Source: UBA8438 sp963934795 (GTDB taxonomy: Bacteria; Acidobacteriota; Vicinamibacteria; Vicinamibacterales; UBA8438). From it: a DNA stretch of 64,000 bases. The notes beneath the pieces are model-generated. The model was not told the origin of the DNA, did no database searches, and saw only the letters and a list, made by a program, of their open reading frames with translations. The position numbers were made by a program, and so were the translations under genes. Location of the stretch: positions 1 through 64,000 of the forward strand of contig CAWWAF010000001.1 in the NCBI GenBank assembly GCA_963934795.1, given 5' to 3'. Positions 18,718 to 28,572 of the stretch are shown in pieces. Numbering within the stretch: position 1 is the first letter of the stretch; each line of letters opens with the position of its first letter.

Positions 18718-18733
18718 GGTGACACAGCCACAC

Positions 18734-18752
18734 CGGCGGCGGGGAGCCGCCG
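18734..18752. other. GC-rich hairpin after the RNase D gene
   Basis: A perfect 7-base stem (CGGCGGC/GCCGCCG) with a GGGGA loop lies 17 bases past the RNase D stop. No T-rich tract follows on either strand, so it is not a convincing intrinsic terminator. It could still slow polymerase between the two convergent genes. Confidence 0.35.
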
Positions 18753-18830
18753 AAAACGGCCGCCGTCCGGACACACACGAGCAGGCCTCGCGGAATCCGG
18801 AACGGCAGCGCTACTTGCGTTCGTCGTCTG

Positions 18831-18849
18831 TGGTCTAACGGTTAGACCA
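18831..18849. repeat. Perfect palindrome over the HU stop codon
   Basis: TGGTCTAAC and its exact reverse complement GTTAGACCA are separated by a single G. The palindrome straddles the TAA stop of the HU gene (18842-18844). It could fold as a 6-base hairpin with a 7-base loop in RNA, or be a dimer-binding site in DNA. No T tract follows. Confidence 0.6.
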
Positions 18850-19174
18850 TGTCCTTGAGCTTTTTCAGCGGAAGCACTTTCACCCGGGTGCTCGCGGGCT
18901 TCGCCTTCACGTCCATGAGTTCGCCGGGCCGAAACGGGTTCGGCACGTTCTTCTTGGCTCTTTGGGCCGGCTTCTTGATCGTCTTGATCTTCAGCAGACC
19001 AGGGACCGTGCACGAACCAACAGAGCCCTTCGCTATGTGTCGCGCGATAATGCCTTCGAGCGCCACGAGGACGGACCCAACCTGCTTCTTGGTCAGCTCA
19101 GTACTCTCGGCAATGTCCGCGAGCATCTGGGTCTTGGTCATCGCCGCCACGAGCTTCTTTGCCTTTGCCAACAT
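18842..19174 (-). CDS. HU-family DNA-binding protein
   Basis: A protein of about 110 residues with the HU/IHF fold. 'MTKTQMLADIAESTELTKKQV' (N-terminal helices, from residue 12), 'GSCTVPGLLKIKTIKKPAQR' (beta arm with basic residues) and 'NPFRPGELMDVKAKPASTRV' match the family order. A short basic N-terminal extension precedes the usual start. The ATG at 19174 has AGGAGG only 2 bases upstream, too close. The TTG one codon in (19171) has ideal 5-base spacing and may be the true start. It is probably a nucleoid protein; single-gene unit. Confidence 0.85.
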   Translation of the reverse strand: MLAKAKKLVAAMTKTQMLADIAESTELTKKQVGSVLVALEGIIARHIAKGSVGSCTVPGLLKIKTIKKPAQRAKKNVPNPFRPGELMDVKAKPASTRVKVLPLKKLKDMV

Positions 19175-19488
19175 CTCCTCCTAAGGGTTGCATGACACGA
19201 GAATTCTGCGTCAGAAGGACCACTGCCCACCGAGCGCAAGGCCCACTGTACACCGTCCCGCTCTTGCCAGCTAGTCTCCATTCAGCGTGTATGCCTACTG
19301 CGCTCGCGCCCGATCATCCTGACCGACACGTTCTCTCAGCTCAGGCGAGCGGCGGACATTCACGCTAGCCGCGTCGGGAGGTCCTGATCAACACTTGACC
19401 GTTCGTCGAAGAGGACCGGGTGACTTGCCTGCGCCTGTCGCGGTCCCGCACAAGCGATGAGCCCCGTCACCTCCACGCCATCGCACCG
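19175..19488. other. Intergenic region between HU and mutase genes
   Basis: These 314 bases lie between divergent genes and should carry both promoters. The only firm element is the AGGAGG next to the HU start. A TTGACC near 19395 has no good -10 partner. I see no coding potential that resembles a known protein. Confidence 0.5.
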
Positions 19489-21096
<1,608 letters not shown>

Positions 21097-21203
21097 CGTC
21101 ACCGTGCGGACGGGCGCACGGTCTTTCAGTCCAGCCACACGGCGTCGCCATACGCACCCATCGAGTCCCACTGCCGCAACCTCCGACACCGACAGGAATC
21201 CAG

Positions 21204-22376
21204 ATGACCGATGCACCGCTCGCACACCCCGCGCTCACCCAGTTGTCGGAGGAAGAACAACTATTCCGTTCGAGCGTCCGCGCGTTCGCGGAGGCCGAGG
21301 TCGCTCCACTCGCGCGAGAGATGGATGAACAGGCCGCGATGCCACGGACGCTGATCGACCAGTTGTTCGACATCGGTGTCATGGCGATCGAAATCCCGGA
21401 GACCTTCGGCGGCGCCGGCGCGCCGTTCTTCCTCTCGGTCCTCGCGGTCGAGGAACTGTCGCGAGTGGATCCCTCCGTGGCCGTGGTCGTCGACGTCCAA
21501 AACACACTGGTCATCAACGCGATCCTGAAGTGGGGATCGGAGGACATACAGCAACGGTTCCTCCCGGCCCTCGCGACCGGGACCATTGGCGCCTACGCGT
21601 TGTCGGAGGCTGGCTCTGGAAGTGACGCGTTTGCGCTTACAACACGCGCCACCGAGGCCGCCGACGGCGACTACATCCTGACCGGACGGAAGCTCTGGAT
21701 CACCAACGCCAAAGAAGCGGGACTGTTCATCGTGTTCGCCACCGTGAACCCGGACGCCGGGCACCGCGGGATTACCGCGTTCCTGGTCGAGCATGACCGA
21801 CCGGGCTTCCAGGTCGGCAAGAAGGAAGACAAGCTGGGGATCCGGGCCAGCAGTACCTGCGAGCTACTGCTCGACGAATGCCGCGTCCCGAAATCCAACA
21901 TCCTCGGCGACGTGGGCCGCGGCTACAAAGTCGCCATCCAGACATTGAACGAGGGGCGTATCGGCATCGGTGCCCAAATGGTCGGGGTGGCGCAGGGCGC
22001 GCTCGACCACGCCCTCGGCTACGTCCAGGAACGTAGTCAGTTCGGGCAGCCGATCGGCGCGTTCCAGGCTGTGCAGTTCCAGCTCGCGCAGGCACAGACC
22101 GAGGTCGACATGGCCCGCCTTGGGGTCTACAACGCGGCGCGGCTCCATGACGCCGGTCGGCCGTTCCTGACCGAAGGAGCCATGGCGAAGCTGTTTTCGT
22201 CACAAGTGGCCGAACGGGCCACCTCGCTCGCCGTGCAGTTGTTCGGCGGGATGGGGTACACAAAGGACTATCCCGTAGAGAAGCTCTTCCGCGACGCCAA
22301 GATCGGACAGATCTACGAGGGGACGTCCAATATGCAGCTACAGACGATCGCCAAGCAGATCATGCCGAGAGCATGA
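21204..22376 (+). CDS. Acyl-CoA dehydrogenase, short/branched-chain type
   Basis: A 390-residue FAD enzyme. Family signatures are 'YALSEAGSGSDAFALTTRA' (FAD/substrate loop), 'LWITNAKEAGLFIVFATV', 'LGIRASSTCELLLDECRVP' and the C-terminal 'MGYTKDYPVEKLFRDAKIG'. The catalytic base is Glu372 in 'IYEGTSN'. The match is closest to mammalian ACADSB (2-methylbutyryl-CoA dehydrogenase), judged from remembered sequence. It introduces a 2,3-double bond and passes electrons to ETF. It lies 107 bases after the mutase gene on the same strand, and joint use in branched-chain acyl-CoA breakdown is likely. Confidence 0.9.
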   Translation: MTDAPLAHPALTQLSEEEQLFRSSVRAFAEAEVAPLAREMDEQAAMPRTLIDQLFDIGVMAIEIPETFGGAGAPFFLSVLAVEELSRVDPSVAVVVDVQNTLVINAILKWGSEDIQQRFLPALATGTIGAYALSEAGSGSDAFALTTRATEAADGDYILTGRKLWITNAKEAGLFIVFATVNPDAGHRGITAFLVEHDRPGFQVGKKEDKLGIRASSTCELLLDECRVPKSNILGDVGRGYKVAIQTLNEGRIGIGAQMVGVAQGALDHALGYVQERSQFGQPIGAFQAVQFQLAQAQTEVDMARLGVYNAARLHDAGRPFLTEGAMAKLFSSQVAERATSLAVQLFGGMGYTKDYPVEKLFRDAKIGQIYEGTSNMQLQTIAKQIMPRA

Positions 22377-22428
22377 ACGACGCTACGGTCTGTTCCAAAG
22401 CCCTGACGGGTCCTCGGCGCTGGCGGGA

Positions 22429-23037
22429 CTAGCCTGCGGCGGCGACGGGCCCGCGGCGACGCGAGAACCATCGCCATGCGGTGCGTGAAATCACACCCAG
22501 GAAGCACAGGATCAGCAGAATCAGCACGCTGGCGACCGCGAACGCGGCGACCGGATAGTTGATGGCCAGCGTACCAAGCCCGACGACGAACAGATCCTCC
22601 GAGATACTGAGCACCCAGTTCGACACCGGCTCCGGGCTGGTATTGACCGCGGCCCGCGTGCTGGCCTTGGTCAGGTGGGCGCCGGCCGCGACCGACCCGC
22701 CCAGCACGGCCATCAAGACGTCGGCCATCGGCACCCCGTCGCCCATCTCACCCAATGACGCGACGGCTACGAGCGCGCCGCCCACGGGACGAATGGCGGT
22801 GTGCACGGCGTCCCACGCGGAGTCGACCCACGGAATCTTGTCGGCGAAGAACTCCACCACGTAGAGTGCCGACGCCACGGCAATGACGATGTTGCTGTCG
22901 AACATGGCGAACCGTTCCGGCAGGTCCACCCAGCCGAACCGGGACGCCAGCCCGAGGATCGCCACCGTGGCATAGAGGTTCACACCGGCCGCCAGCGAAA
23001 ATCCGAGCGCGTGACCGAGGGTGGCGATGAGTGTCAT
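22429..23037 (-). CDS. DUF4126 integral membrane protein
   Basis: A 202-residue protein with about five hydrophobic segments. It has the DUF4126 order 'LGHALGFSLAAGVNLYATV', 'WVDLPE', 'DKIPWVDSAWDAVHTAIRP' and 'GGSVAAGAHLTKASTRAAVN'. The short loops and Gly-rich membrane helices are typical. Function is unknown. It stands alone on the minus strand. Confidence 0.8.
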   Translation of the reverse strand: MTLIATLGHALGFSLAAGVNLYATVAILGLASRFGWVDLPERFAMFDSNIVIAVASALYVVEFFADKIPWVDSAWDAVHTAIRPVGGALVAVASLGEMGDGVPMADVLMAVLGGSVAAGAHLTKASTRAAVNTSPEPVSNWVLSISEDLFVVGLGTLAINYPVAAFAVASVLILLILCFLGVISRTAWRWFSRRRGPVAAAG

Positions 23038-23164
23038 GGGCAGTCTCTCTCATCCCATACGGAGGTGGGCCAGACAGGTTCCAGAGGAGGGAGTAGCCAG
23101 GCGAGGCGTGACGGCACTTGGCCGAGGCGCGACGTCTGCCGTCACGAACGCCTCTCTCGGGCGC

Positions 23165-24538
23165 CTACCAGCCGGCGCTCGCGTAGGCGCCGTGCGATTC
23201 AAGAAACGCGGCGACGGTCCGTAACCCGGCGGCTCTGGCGCCATCGACCGCCGTACGTCCGTCGGCGTCAGTCGCGTGCAAGTCGGCTCCGAGCTCCACC
23301 AGCAGCTGTGCCGCCTCAAGCGCCCGCGTCTCGGCTTCGCGCCGAGGGGGCGGGAACCATCCGCGCAGGCGGCCCCCCCCCATCCCCGTCACGGCCATCA
23401 GGGCGGTCGTTTCTTCCAGTCGCGGCTGGAAGTATGTGGGTTCCTTGTAGTCTGGATGATGCACGAAGGCAGGGTCTGCCCCATGTTCGACCAGCAGTCG
23501 CATGACGGATGGCGCAGCGAAACGAGCCGCCAGCCAGAACGGTGTGGCCCCGACCAGCGGTGGAGAGAAGTTGAAGTCGCGCGACGAGCGCCGGATAGGG
23601 GTCCACGTGCGCAGCGGCGCGTTCGGGTCGGCCCCGTGGGCCAGCAGGAGCGCCACCAGCCGCTCGTCCTGTCGCATGACCGCGGGGTGAATCGCGGCAA
23701 ATCCGGCCTCGGCCGCGTTCGCGTTGGCGCCAGCTTCCAGGAGTAGCTCGACAACGTCTGTGAAGCCGGCGTGGGTCGCCACGGTCGTCGCGCTGACACC
23801 CCAGGCGTCCGTGTCATCGACATTGGCGCCGGCGGCGACCAACACCCGGGCCGTCGCCAGGGCACCGCCGCGAGCCGCGAACATCAAGGCGGTGTTGCCA
23901 CCGTGGGGAATCTCTCTCTTGTATTCCGGCTGGCTGTGTGGCGGCACCGCCATCACCTGACTCCACACCTCTGACTTCGCGTGGAGTTCAGCGCCTGCTG
24001 CCAACAGGACCGTCACCACGTCAGCGTGCTGCTGCGCCGCGGCCCACATCAACGCCGTCTGCCCACGAGCAGCCCGCGTGTCGGTCCGGGCACCGCGCTC
24101 GAGCAGTAGTTCAACCACCCCCGTCGCGCCAGCGCGTGAGCCCACCATCAAGGGCGTTTCGCCGCTCCACAGGGCCAGGTTCGGGTCGGCGCCAGCTTCC
24201 AGAAGCCGACCCACCATCACCGCGCTCCCGTTCTGGCTCGCCGACCAGAGCGACGTCGCGCCGAGATCGTTCGCCACGTTCACGGAAGCCCCCGCATCCA
24301 GCAGCAACGCCACCGCGTCGATGTCGTCGCGATAGCTGGCCCAGTGCAGTGCGGTCGTGCCGTCCCCCTCGGCGGCATCGACCTCCGTGCCCTGTGCCAG
24401 CAGGCTCCTGACCGCGTTGGTGTCACCCTGCTTGGCGGCCGTGACCAGCGCTGGGGTGTCGGCGGCGCGAACTGCCCCTGACGCGGTGAGGCACAATGCC
24501 AGCGCGACGAGGCACATCCGGACGGTGTGGCTAGGCAT
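23165..24538 (-). CDS. Exported ankyrin-repeat protein
   Basis: A 457-residue protein with a signal peptide (residues 1-25, 'SGAVRA'). About ten ankyrin repeats follow in two blocks, each with the 'G.TALHWAS' / 'LLLDAGASVN' pattern. Between the blocks lies a longer insert around residues 180-215 ('HSQPEYKREIPHGGNTAL') and another near 310 ('RTWTPIRRSSRDFNFSPP'). The repeats form a protein-binding surface in the periplasm or outside. It starts 19 bases downstream of the DUF1552 gene and is probably the third gene of that operon. Confidence 0.88.
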   Translation of the reverse strand: MPSHTVRMCLVALALCLTASGAVRAADTPALVTAAKQGDTNAVRSLLAQGTEVDAAEGDGTTALHWASYRDDIDAVALLLDAGASVNVANDLGATSLWSASQNGSAVMVGRLLEAGADPNLALWSGETPLMVGSRAGATGVVELLLERGARTDTRAARGQTALMWAAAQQHADVVTVLLAAGAELHAKSEVWSQVMAVPPHSQPEYKREIPHGGNTALMFAARGGALATARVLVAAGANVDDTDAWGVSATTVATHAGFTDVVELLLEAGANANAAEAGFAAIHPAVMRQDERLVALLLAHGADPNAPLRTWTPIRRSSRDFNFSPPLVGATPFWLAARFAAPSVMRLLVEHGADPAFVHHPDYKEPTYFQPRLEETTALMAVTGMGGGRLRGWFPPPRREAETRALEAAQLLVELGADLHATDADGRTAVDGARAAGLRTVAAFLESHGAYASAGW

Positions 24539-24557
24539 GGCGGAAGCTGGCCTGTGT

Positions 24558-25898
24558 CTACAGGAGCCCGGGCAAGGTATCGATCGGCAGCGCCCCAGAA
24601 CTGCCGCCGAGCTTCTCGACCGGCACACCCATCTTGTCCATGAGCGTCACCAGCAGGTTCGCCATCGACGGCTCGTCCGTGAACCTCAGATGCCGCCCGC
24701 TGGGCAGGCGGCCGGCGCCACCGCCGACCAGCATCAGGGGCAGATCGACGCCTGAGTGGCGTGTGCTGTTCGAAATGCCGGAGCCGTACAGGATCGTCAT
24801 GTGATCGAGCAGCGACCCGTCCCCGTCCGGTGTGGCGCGTAGCTTCGTCAGATACCGCGAGAACAGATCCGTGTGGTACGTGTTGATCTTGGACATGTGC
24901 AGGATCAACTCCGGCACGTCGTTGTGGTGCGACAGCGGGTGATGCGCCTCCGGCACCCCGATCTGCGGATACGGCCGGGCGCTCTGTTCCTTGCCGATCA
25001 TGAAGGAAATGACGCGAGTCAGATCCGACTGCATGGCCAGCAGTTGCAGGTCGAGCATCAGCTCAAGGTGGTCCTCGAACACCGACGGAGCCCCCTGCGG
25101 CTGGCCAATGGTCGGCAGCTCGAGATCGCTCTGCTCCTCCGCCCGTTGGATACGTCGCTCGACGTCGCGAATCGCCTCGGTGTATTCCTCCACCTTGGTC
25201 TGGTCGCCGGGTCCGAGTTCCCGCCGCAACGCCGCCAGCTTGTCGCCGACGGAGTCGAGCAAACTCTTGTGCTGCCGCAACCGGCTCTCACGAGCGGCAC
25301 GATCCGTGGTGCCGCTGTCACCGAACAGTGTTTCGAACACCGCGCGCGGATTCCACTCGGTTGGCAGCGGCTGCGTGGCGCTGCGCCACGAGAGGGTGTG
25401 GGTATAGACGCAGCTCAGGTTGCCGGTGCACGCCCCCGCGTTGTTCGGCGGATCGAGTGACAGCTCCAGCGACGGCACCTGTGTCTCCTCCGCGAAGTGC
25501 CGGGCCAGCAGCTGATCCATCGAGACATCGGCCACGATCTCGATCTCGTTGCGGCCCCCGCGTGTGGTGCCGGTCAAGAACGACCCGGACGCCCCCGCAT
25601 GGATGTAATTCCAGCTCGAGTTCAGACCGGACAGCACGATCATCTGGTCTTTGAATGCCGCAAGCGGCGCCAGAATCGGCGACAGCTCGAAGCTCGTTCC
25701 CTCCCCCTTGGGCGTCCAGTGCTCCATGGCCATGCCGTTGGGCACGTAGAAGGCCTGAAACCGGTGCGGGGCGGTGGTCGCGGCACGCGCGCGAGCCGTG
25801 AACACCGGATGCATCGCATCGAGGAACGGCAGCGCGACGGTTGCGCCCAAGCCTCGAAGCACCGTTCGACGCGGCAACGTCTTGGTCAGGAAGGTCAT
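24558..25898 (-). CDS. Tat-exported DUF1552 protein
   Basis: A 446-residue protein with a twin-arginine leader ('LPRRTVLRGLGATVALPFLD'). The DUF1552 domain follows, with 'YVPNGMAMEHWTP', 'IVLSGLN', 'GASGSFLTGT' and the C-terminal 'HMTILYGSGISNSTRHSG' and 'LPLMLVGGG'. The family resembles alkaline-phosphatase-superfamily sulfatase-like proteins (an inference). It almost always neighbours DUF1592-type cytochromes, as here: it starts 11 bases after that gene ends. The start at 25898 places the Tat motif close to the N-terminus. Substrate unknown. Confidence 0.85.
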   Translation of the reverse strand: MTFLTKTLPRRTVLRGLGATVALPFLDAMHPVFTARARAATTAPHRFQAFYVPNGMAMEHWTPKGEGTSFELSPILAPLAAFKDQMIVLSGLNSSWNYIHAGASGSFLTGTTRGGRNEIEIVADVSMDQLLARHFAEETQVPSLELSLDPPNNAGACTGNLSCVYTHTLSWRSATQPLPTEWNPRAVFETLFGDSGTTDRAARESRLRQHKSLLDSVGDKLAALRRELGPGDQTKVEEYTEAIRDVERRIQRAEEQSDLELPTIGQPQGAPSVFEDHLELMLDLQLLAMQSDLTRVISFMIGKEQSARPYPQIGVPEAHHPLSHHNDVPELILHMSKINTYHTDLFSRYLTKLRATPDGDGSLLDHMTILYGSGISNSTRHSGVDLPLMLVGGGAGRLPSGRHLRFTDEPSMANLLVTLMDKMGVPVEKLGGSSGALPIDTLPGLL

Positions 25899-25909
25899 TC
25901 GAGCTCTTT

Positions 25910-28474
25910 CTAGTTCGTCGCGGCCTCGGCCGCTCTCGTGAGAAACGTCGGGCTCTTCACAATACCTACGATCAGCGACGACCACCGATAATTGTCTACT
26001 TCCGCCTCACGGACGACCCGACGAACCGTGGGACGGTCGTAATACGCCAGTGGGCGACCGAGCGCGTAGGCCAGCAACTTTTCGGTCACGGTGCGGGGGA
26101 ACTGCTCCGGGTTGTCCAACAGCAAGGCCCGTAGACCCGCCAGTCCCTCCACGCGCGCTCCACTCGTCGTGGTCCCGGTCGCATCCACCGGCTGCCCCGC
26201 TTCGTCGATGTCACGCCATCCGCCGATGACATCGAAATTCTCGAGCGCGAATCCAAGTGGGTCTATGACCGAGTGGCAGCTGGCGCACGTTGGACTGCGC
26301 CGATGCTGGGCCAGCCGCTCCCGGATGGTAAACGGCCTGAAACCTGGAATCTCCTCGAGGGTCGTATCGACACCCGGCGGCGGCGGGGGCACCGGTAGTC
26401 CGAAAATATTGTCGAGCAGCCACTTGCCGCGCAGCACCGGCGACGTGCGATCCGGATACGACGTGGTGGCTAGCAATGCACCCTGGCCGAGCAATCCGCC
26501 GCGCTCGGACGGGTTGGACAACGCAACGCGTCGGAAACGACTGCCGTACACCCCAGGAATACCGTAGTGCCGGGCCAACCGCTCGTTCACGAACGTGTAG
26601 TCGGCGTTCAGTAACGTGGCCACGCCTCGGTCCTGGCGCAAGGTGTCGCCGACGAACAGTTCGGTTTCGCGCCTGAAAGCGTTGAGCAACGTCTCGTCGT
26701 AGTGCGGGTAGCGACGGGGATCGACCACCACCTCCCCCACTCGTCGCAGGTTCAACCACTGCGCCGAGAAGTCATCCACCAGCGTGTCGACGGCCCGAGG
26801 GTCTGACAACAACCGGCGAGTCTGCGCCTCGAGCACCGCCGGTTCGGTCAGTCGGCCCGCCTCTGCCAGCGAGAGGAGCTCGTCGTCCGGCACGCTGCTC
26901 CAGAGGAAGAACGCGAGGCGCGACGCGACCTCCAGGTCGCTGAGCGCGTACACCCCGCCAGGCTCATTGGGAACGCCGTCGCGCTCGATACGCAACAGGA
27001 AATCAGGGTCAACCAGCAGCCGTTCCAGGGCGAACTGAATCCCAGCGTCGAAACTGCCGCCATCGCGACGGCCAGCGTCGAAGAACTCGAGGAGCGTGGC
27101 CGTATCGCCCTCGGTGACCGGTCGCCGGTACGCACGGCGAGCCAGCCGTGACGCGATCTCGCGGGCGCACGCTCGCTCGGCGGCCTCATCGACATCGACG
27201 ATGGCGGCAGGGGTCGGGGGTCGACAACTGAAAATCGCCTGCCGGCTGGGAGTCACCGTGGTCGAAGCCGATTGGGTATAGGGGCCACCAATGTCGACCG
27301 CGCCGACCGCGGCGTATCCCATGTAAATCTGGTCGTTCGTCAGCACACGGCCGCGCTGCAACGGCTGCGGCAAACCCTCCGGCTCCCACAGTTCGCGGAC
27401 AAACGACACGCCAATGGTGTGCGGGCCAGCCTCGACAGGCAGACGCACTTCCAGGCCATCGTCGCCAGTAAGTTGCATGAAGGTTTCCCAGTCCGCGTCA
27501 GCCGCGAAGCCCGGCTCCCCGTCACCCGCGTAACTGGCCGCCGCCGGCGTGCCCGTGGCGTTGCCACCCACCGTGAACCGCCCGACCAGCTTCCCATCGA
27601 GCCGCACCTCAAGCTGCTGGGCCCAGCCCATGCCCATGAGATAGCGCTGGTATTGTCGGCGGAGACGAACCTTGAGCATGTACTCGCCATCGACCGGAAA
27701 CTGATAGGGAATGGCCATCCCGCCGCGAGACCCGAGCGGCAAGTCCTCGCTCTGCCTGGCGTCCTGCACGACATGCAACGGAATCTCGAACGTGTCAAAG
27801 CCTGGGCTCGGCGGCACCAGTCCAACGGCAAGCCGGGTCACCTGCCGAGCCACCGAGAGATAACGCTCCAGCTGCGACCGAGAAATCGTGAGGACGTCGG
27901 CGAAGTTGTCGAAGCTGCCGTCGGCGGTCTCGTCGCCTGGCAACAGCTCGGTCACATCGATGTCCAATGCGAACAGGTCTCGCACGACGTTGCCGTACTC
28001 GGTGCGATTGATTCGATGAACGGCACTGCCTCGACCGGAACGTGGGGCCCTGGCCCACCCCGCGTCGAGCGCCTCCTCAAGGGCCGTGGCCAGCACGTTG
28101 TAGGTGGCCGCATCGGGTCGTGGACGACTCGGCGGCGGCATGGAGCCGGCACGCAACTTCGCGACCACACGCTCCCACAACTCGGGGTCCGTCTCAGGAT
28201 GGCTCGCGTCTACCGTGTCCAGCGCCAGGTCCGCCGTGCGGAGCCGCTCGTTGTGGCAGGCGATGCAGTATTGGTCCAGCGCCGCTCGCAGAGCTGGCGT
28301 CGATGCGGGGGCCTGAGTAGACTCGGCCGCCGTGGTCTCGACCTCGATCAGCGCGGCCCCACCGACTGCTCCGCACAGCAGCGCGATCGCCGCGGTGCGG
28401 CCTCGGCGACGGCGCCAAAGGCCCGAACGCGGGTGTCGCTCGGGGTCGGCCGTGTGTGAAACAAGATTTGACAC
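25910..28474 (-). CDS. DUF1592/DUF1588 multi-domain exported c-type cytochrome
   Basis: About 854 residues. An N-terminal hydrophobic segment lies at residues 28-45. A planctomycete-type cytochrome c domain has heme motif Cys-Ile-Ala-Cys-His ('DQYCIACHN'). DUF1587 ('HRINRTEYGNVVRDLFALD'), DUF1595, DUF1592 ('RLAFFLWSSVPDDELLSLA') and DUF1588 follow, with a second heme motif in 'PTCASCHSVIDPLGFALEN'. DUF1585 closes the protein ('FPRTVTEKLLAYALGRPLA'). It is probably an electron-transfer protein paired with the DUF1552 protein downstream. No ATG fits; the GTG at 28474 was chosen, and the start is uncertain by some tens of codons. Confidence 0.85.
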   Translation of the reverse strand: MSNLVSHTADPERHPRSGLWRRRRGRTAAIALLCGAVGGAALIEVETTAAESTQAPASTPALRAALDQYCIACHNERLRTADLALDTVDASHPETDPELWERVVAKLRAGSMPPPSRPRPDAATYNVLATALEEALDAGWARAPRSGRGSAVHRINRTEYGNVVRDLFALDIDVTELLPGDETADGSFDNFADVLTISRSQLERYLSVARQVTRLAVGLVPPSPGFDTFEIPLHVVQDARQSEDLPLGSRGGMAIPYQFPVDGEYMLKVRLRRQYQRYLMGMGWAQQLEVRLDGKLVGRFTVGGNATGTPAAASYAGDGEPGFAADADWETFMQLTGDDGLEVRLPVEAGPHTIGVSFVRELWEPEGLPQPLQRGRVLTNDQIYMGYAAVGAVDIGGPYTQSASTTVTPSRQAIFSCRPPTPAAIVDVDEAAERACAREIASRLARRAYRRPVTEGDTATLLEFFDAGRRDGGSFDAGIQFALERLLVDPDFLLRIERDGVPNEPGGVYALSDLEVASRLAFFLWSSVPDDELLSLAEAGRLTEPAVLEAQTRRLLSDPRAVDTLVDDFSAQWLNLRRVGEVVVDPRRYPHYDETLLNAFRRETELFVGDTLRQDRGVATLLNADYTFVNERLARHYGIPGVYGSRFRRVALSNPSERGGLLGQGALLATTSYPDRTSPVLRGKWLLDNIFGLPVPPPPPGVDTTLEEIPGFRPFTIRERLAQHRRSPTCASCHSVIDPLGFALENFDVIGGWRDIDEAGQPVDATGTTTSGARVEGLAGLRALLLDNPEQFPRTVTEKLLAYALGRPLAYYDRPTVRRVVREAEVDNYRWSSLIVGIVKSPTFLTRAAEAATN

Positions 28475-28572
28475 AGGAAACCACCCCAATTGTGCCTGAT
28501 CCTCGACGCGCCGGTAAAGGCGCAAACTGCCCACCCGCCGCACGGTAACGAGAACTGTGTGATCATGTTGTT

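Noticed and set aside
27272..28459. Long open frame (395 codons) on the plus strand opposite the DUF1592 gene
   Set aside because: It is antisense to a well-supported multi-domain gene; its product is rich in Arg, His and Gln with no recognisable fold. Such shadows are normal in G+C-rich DNA.
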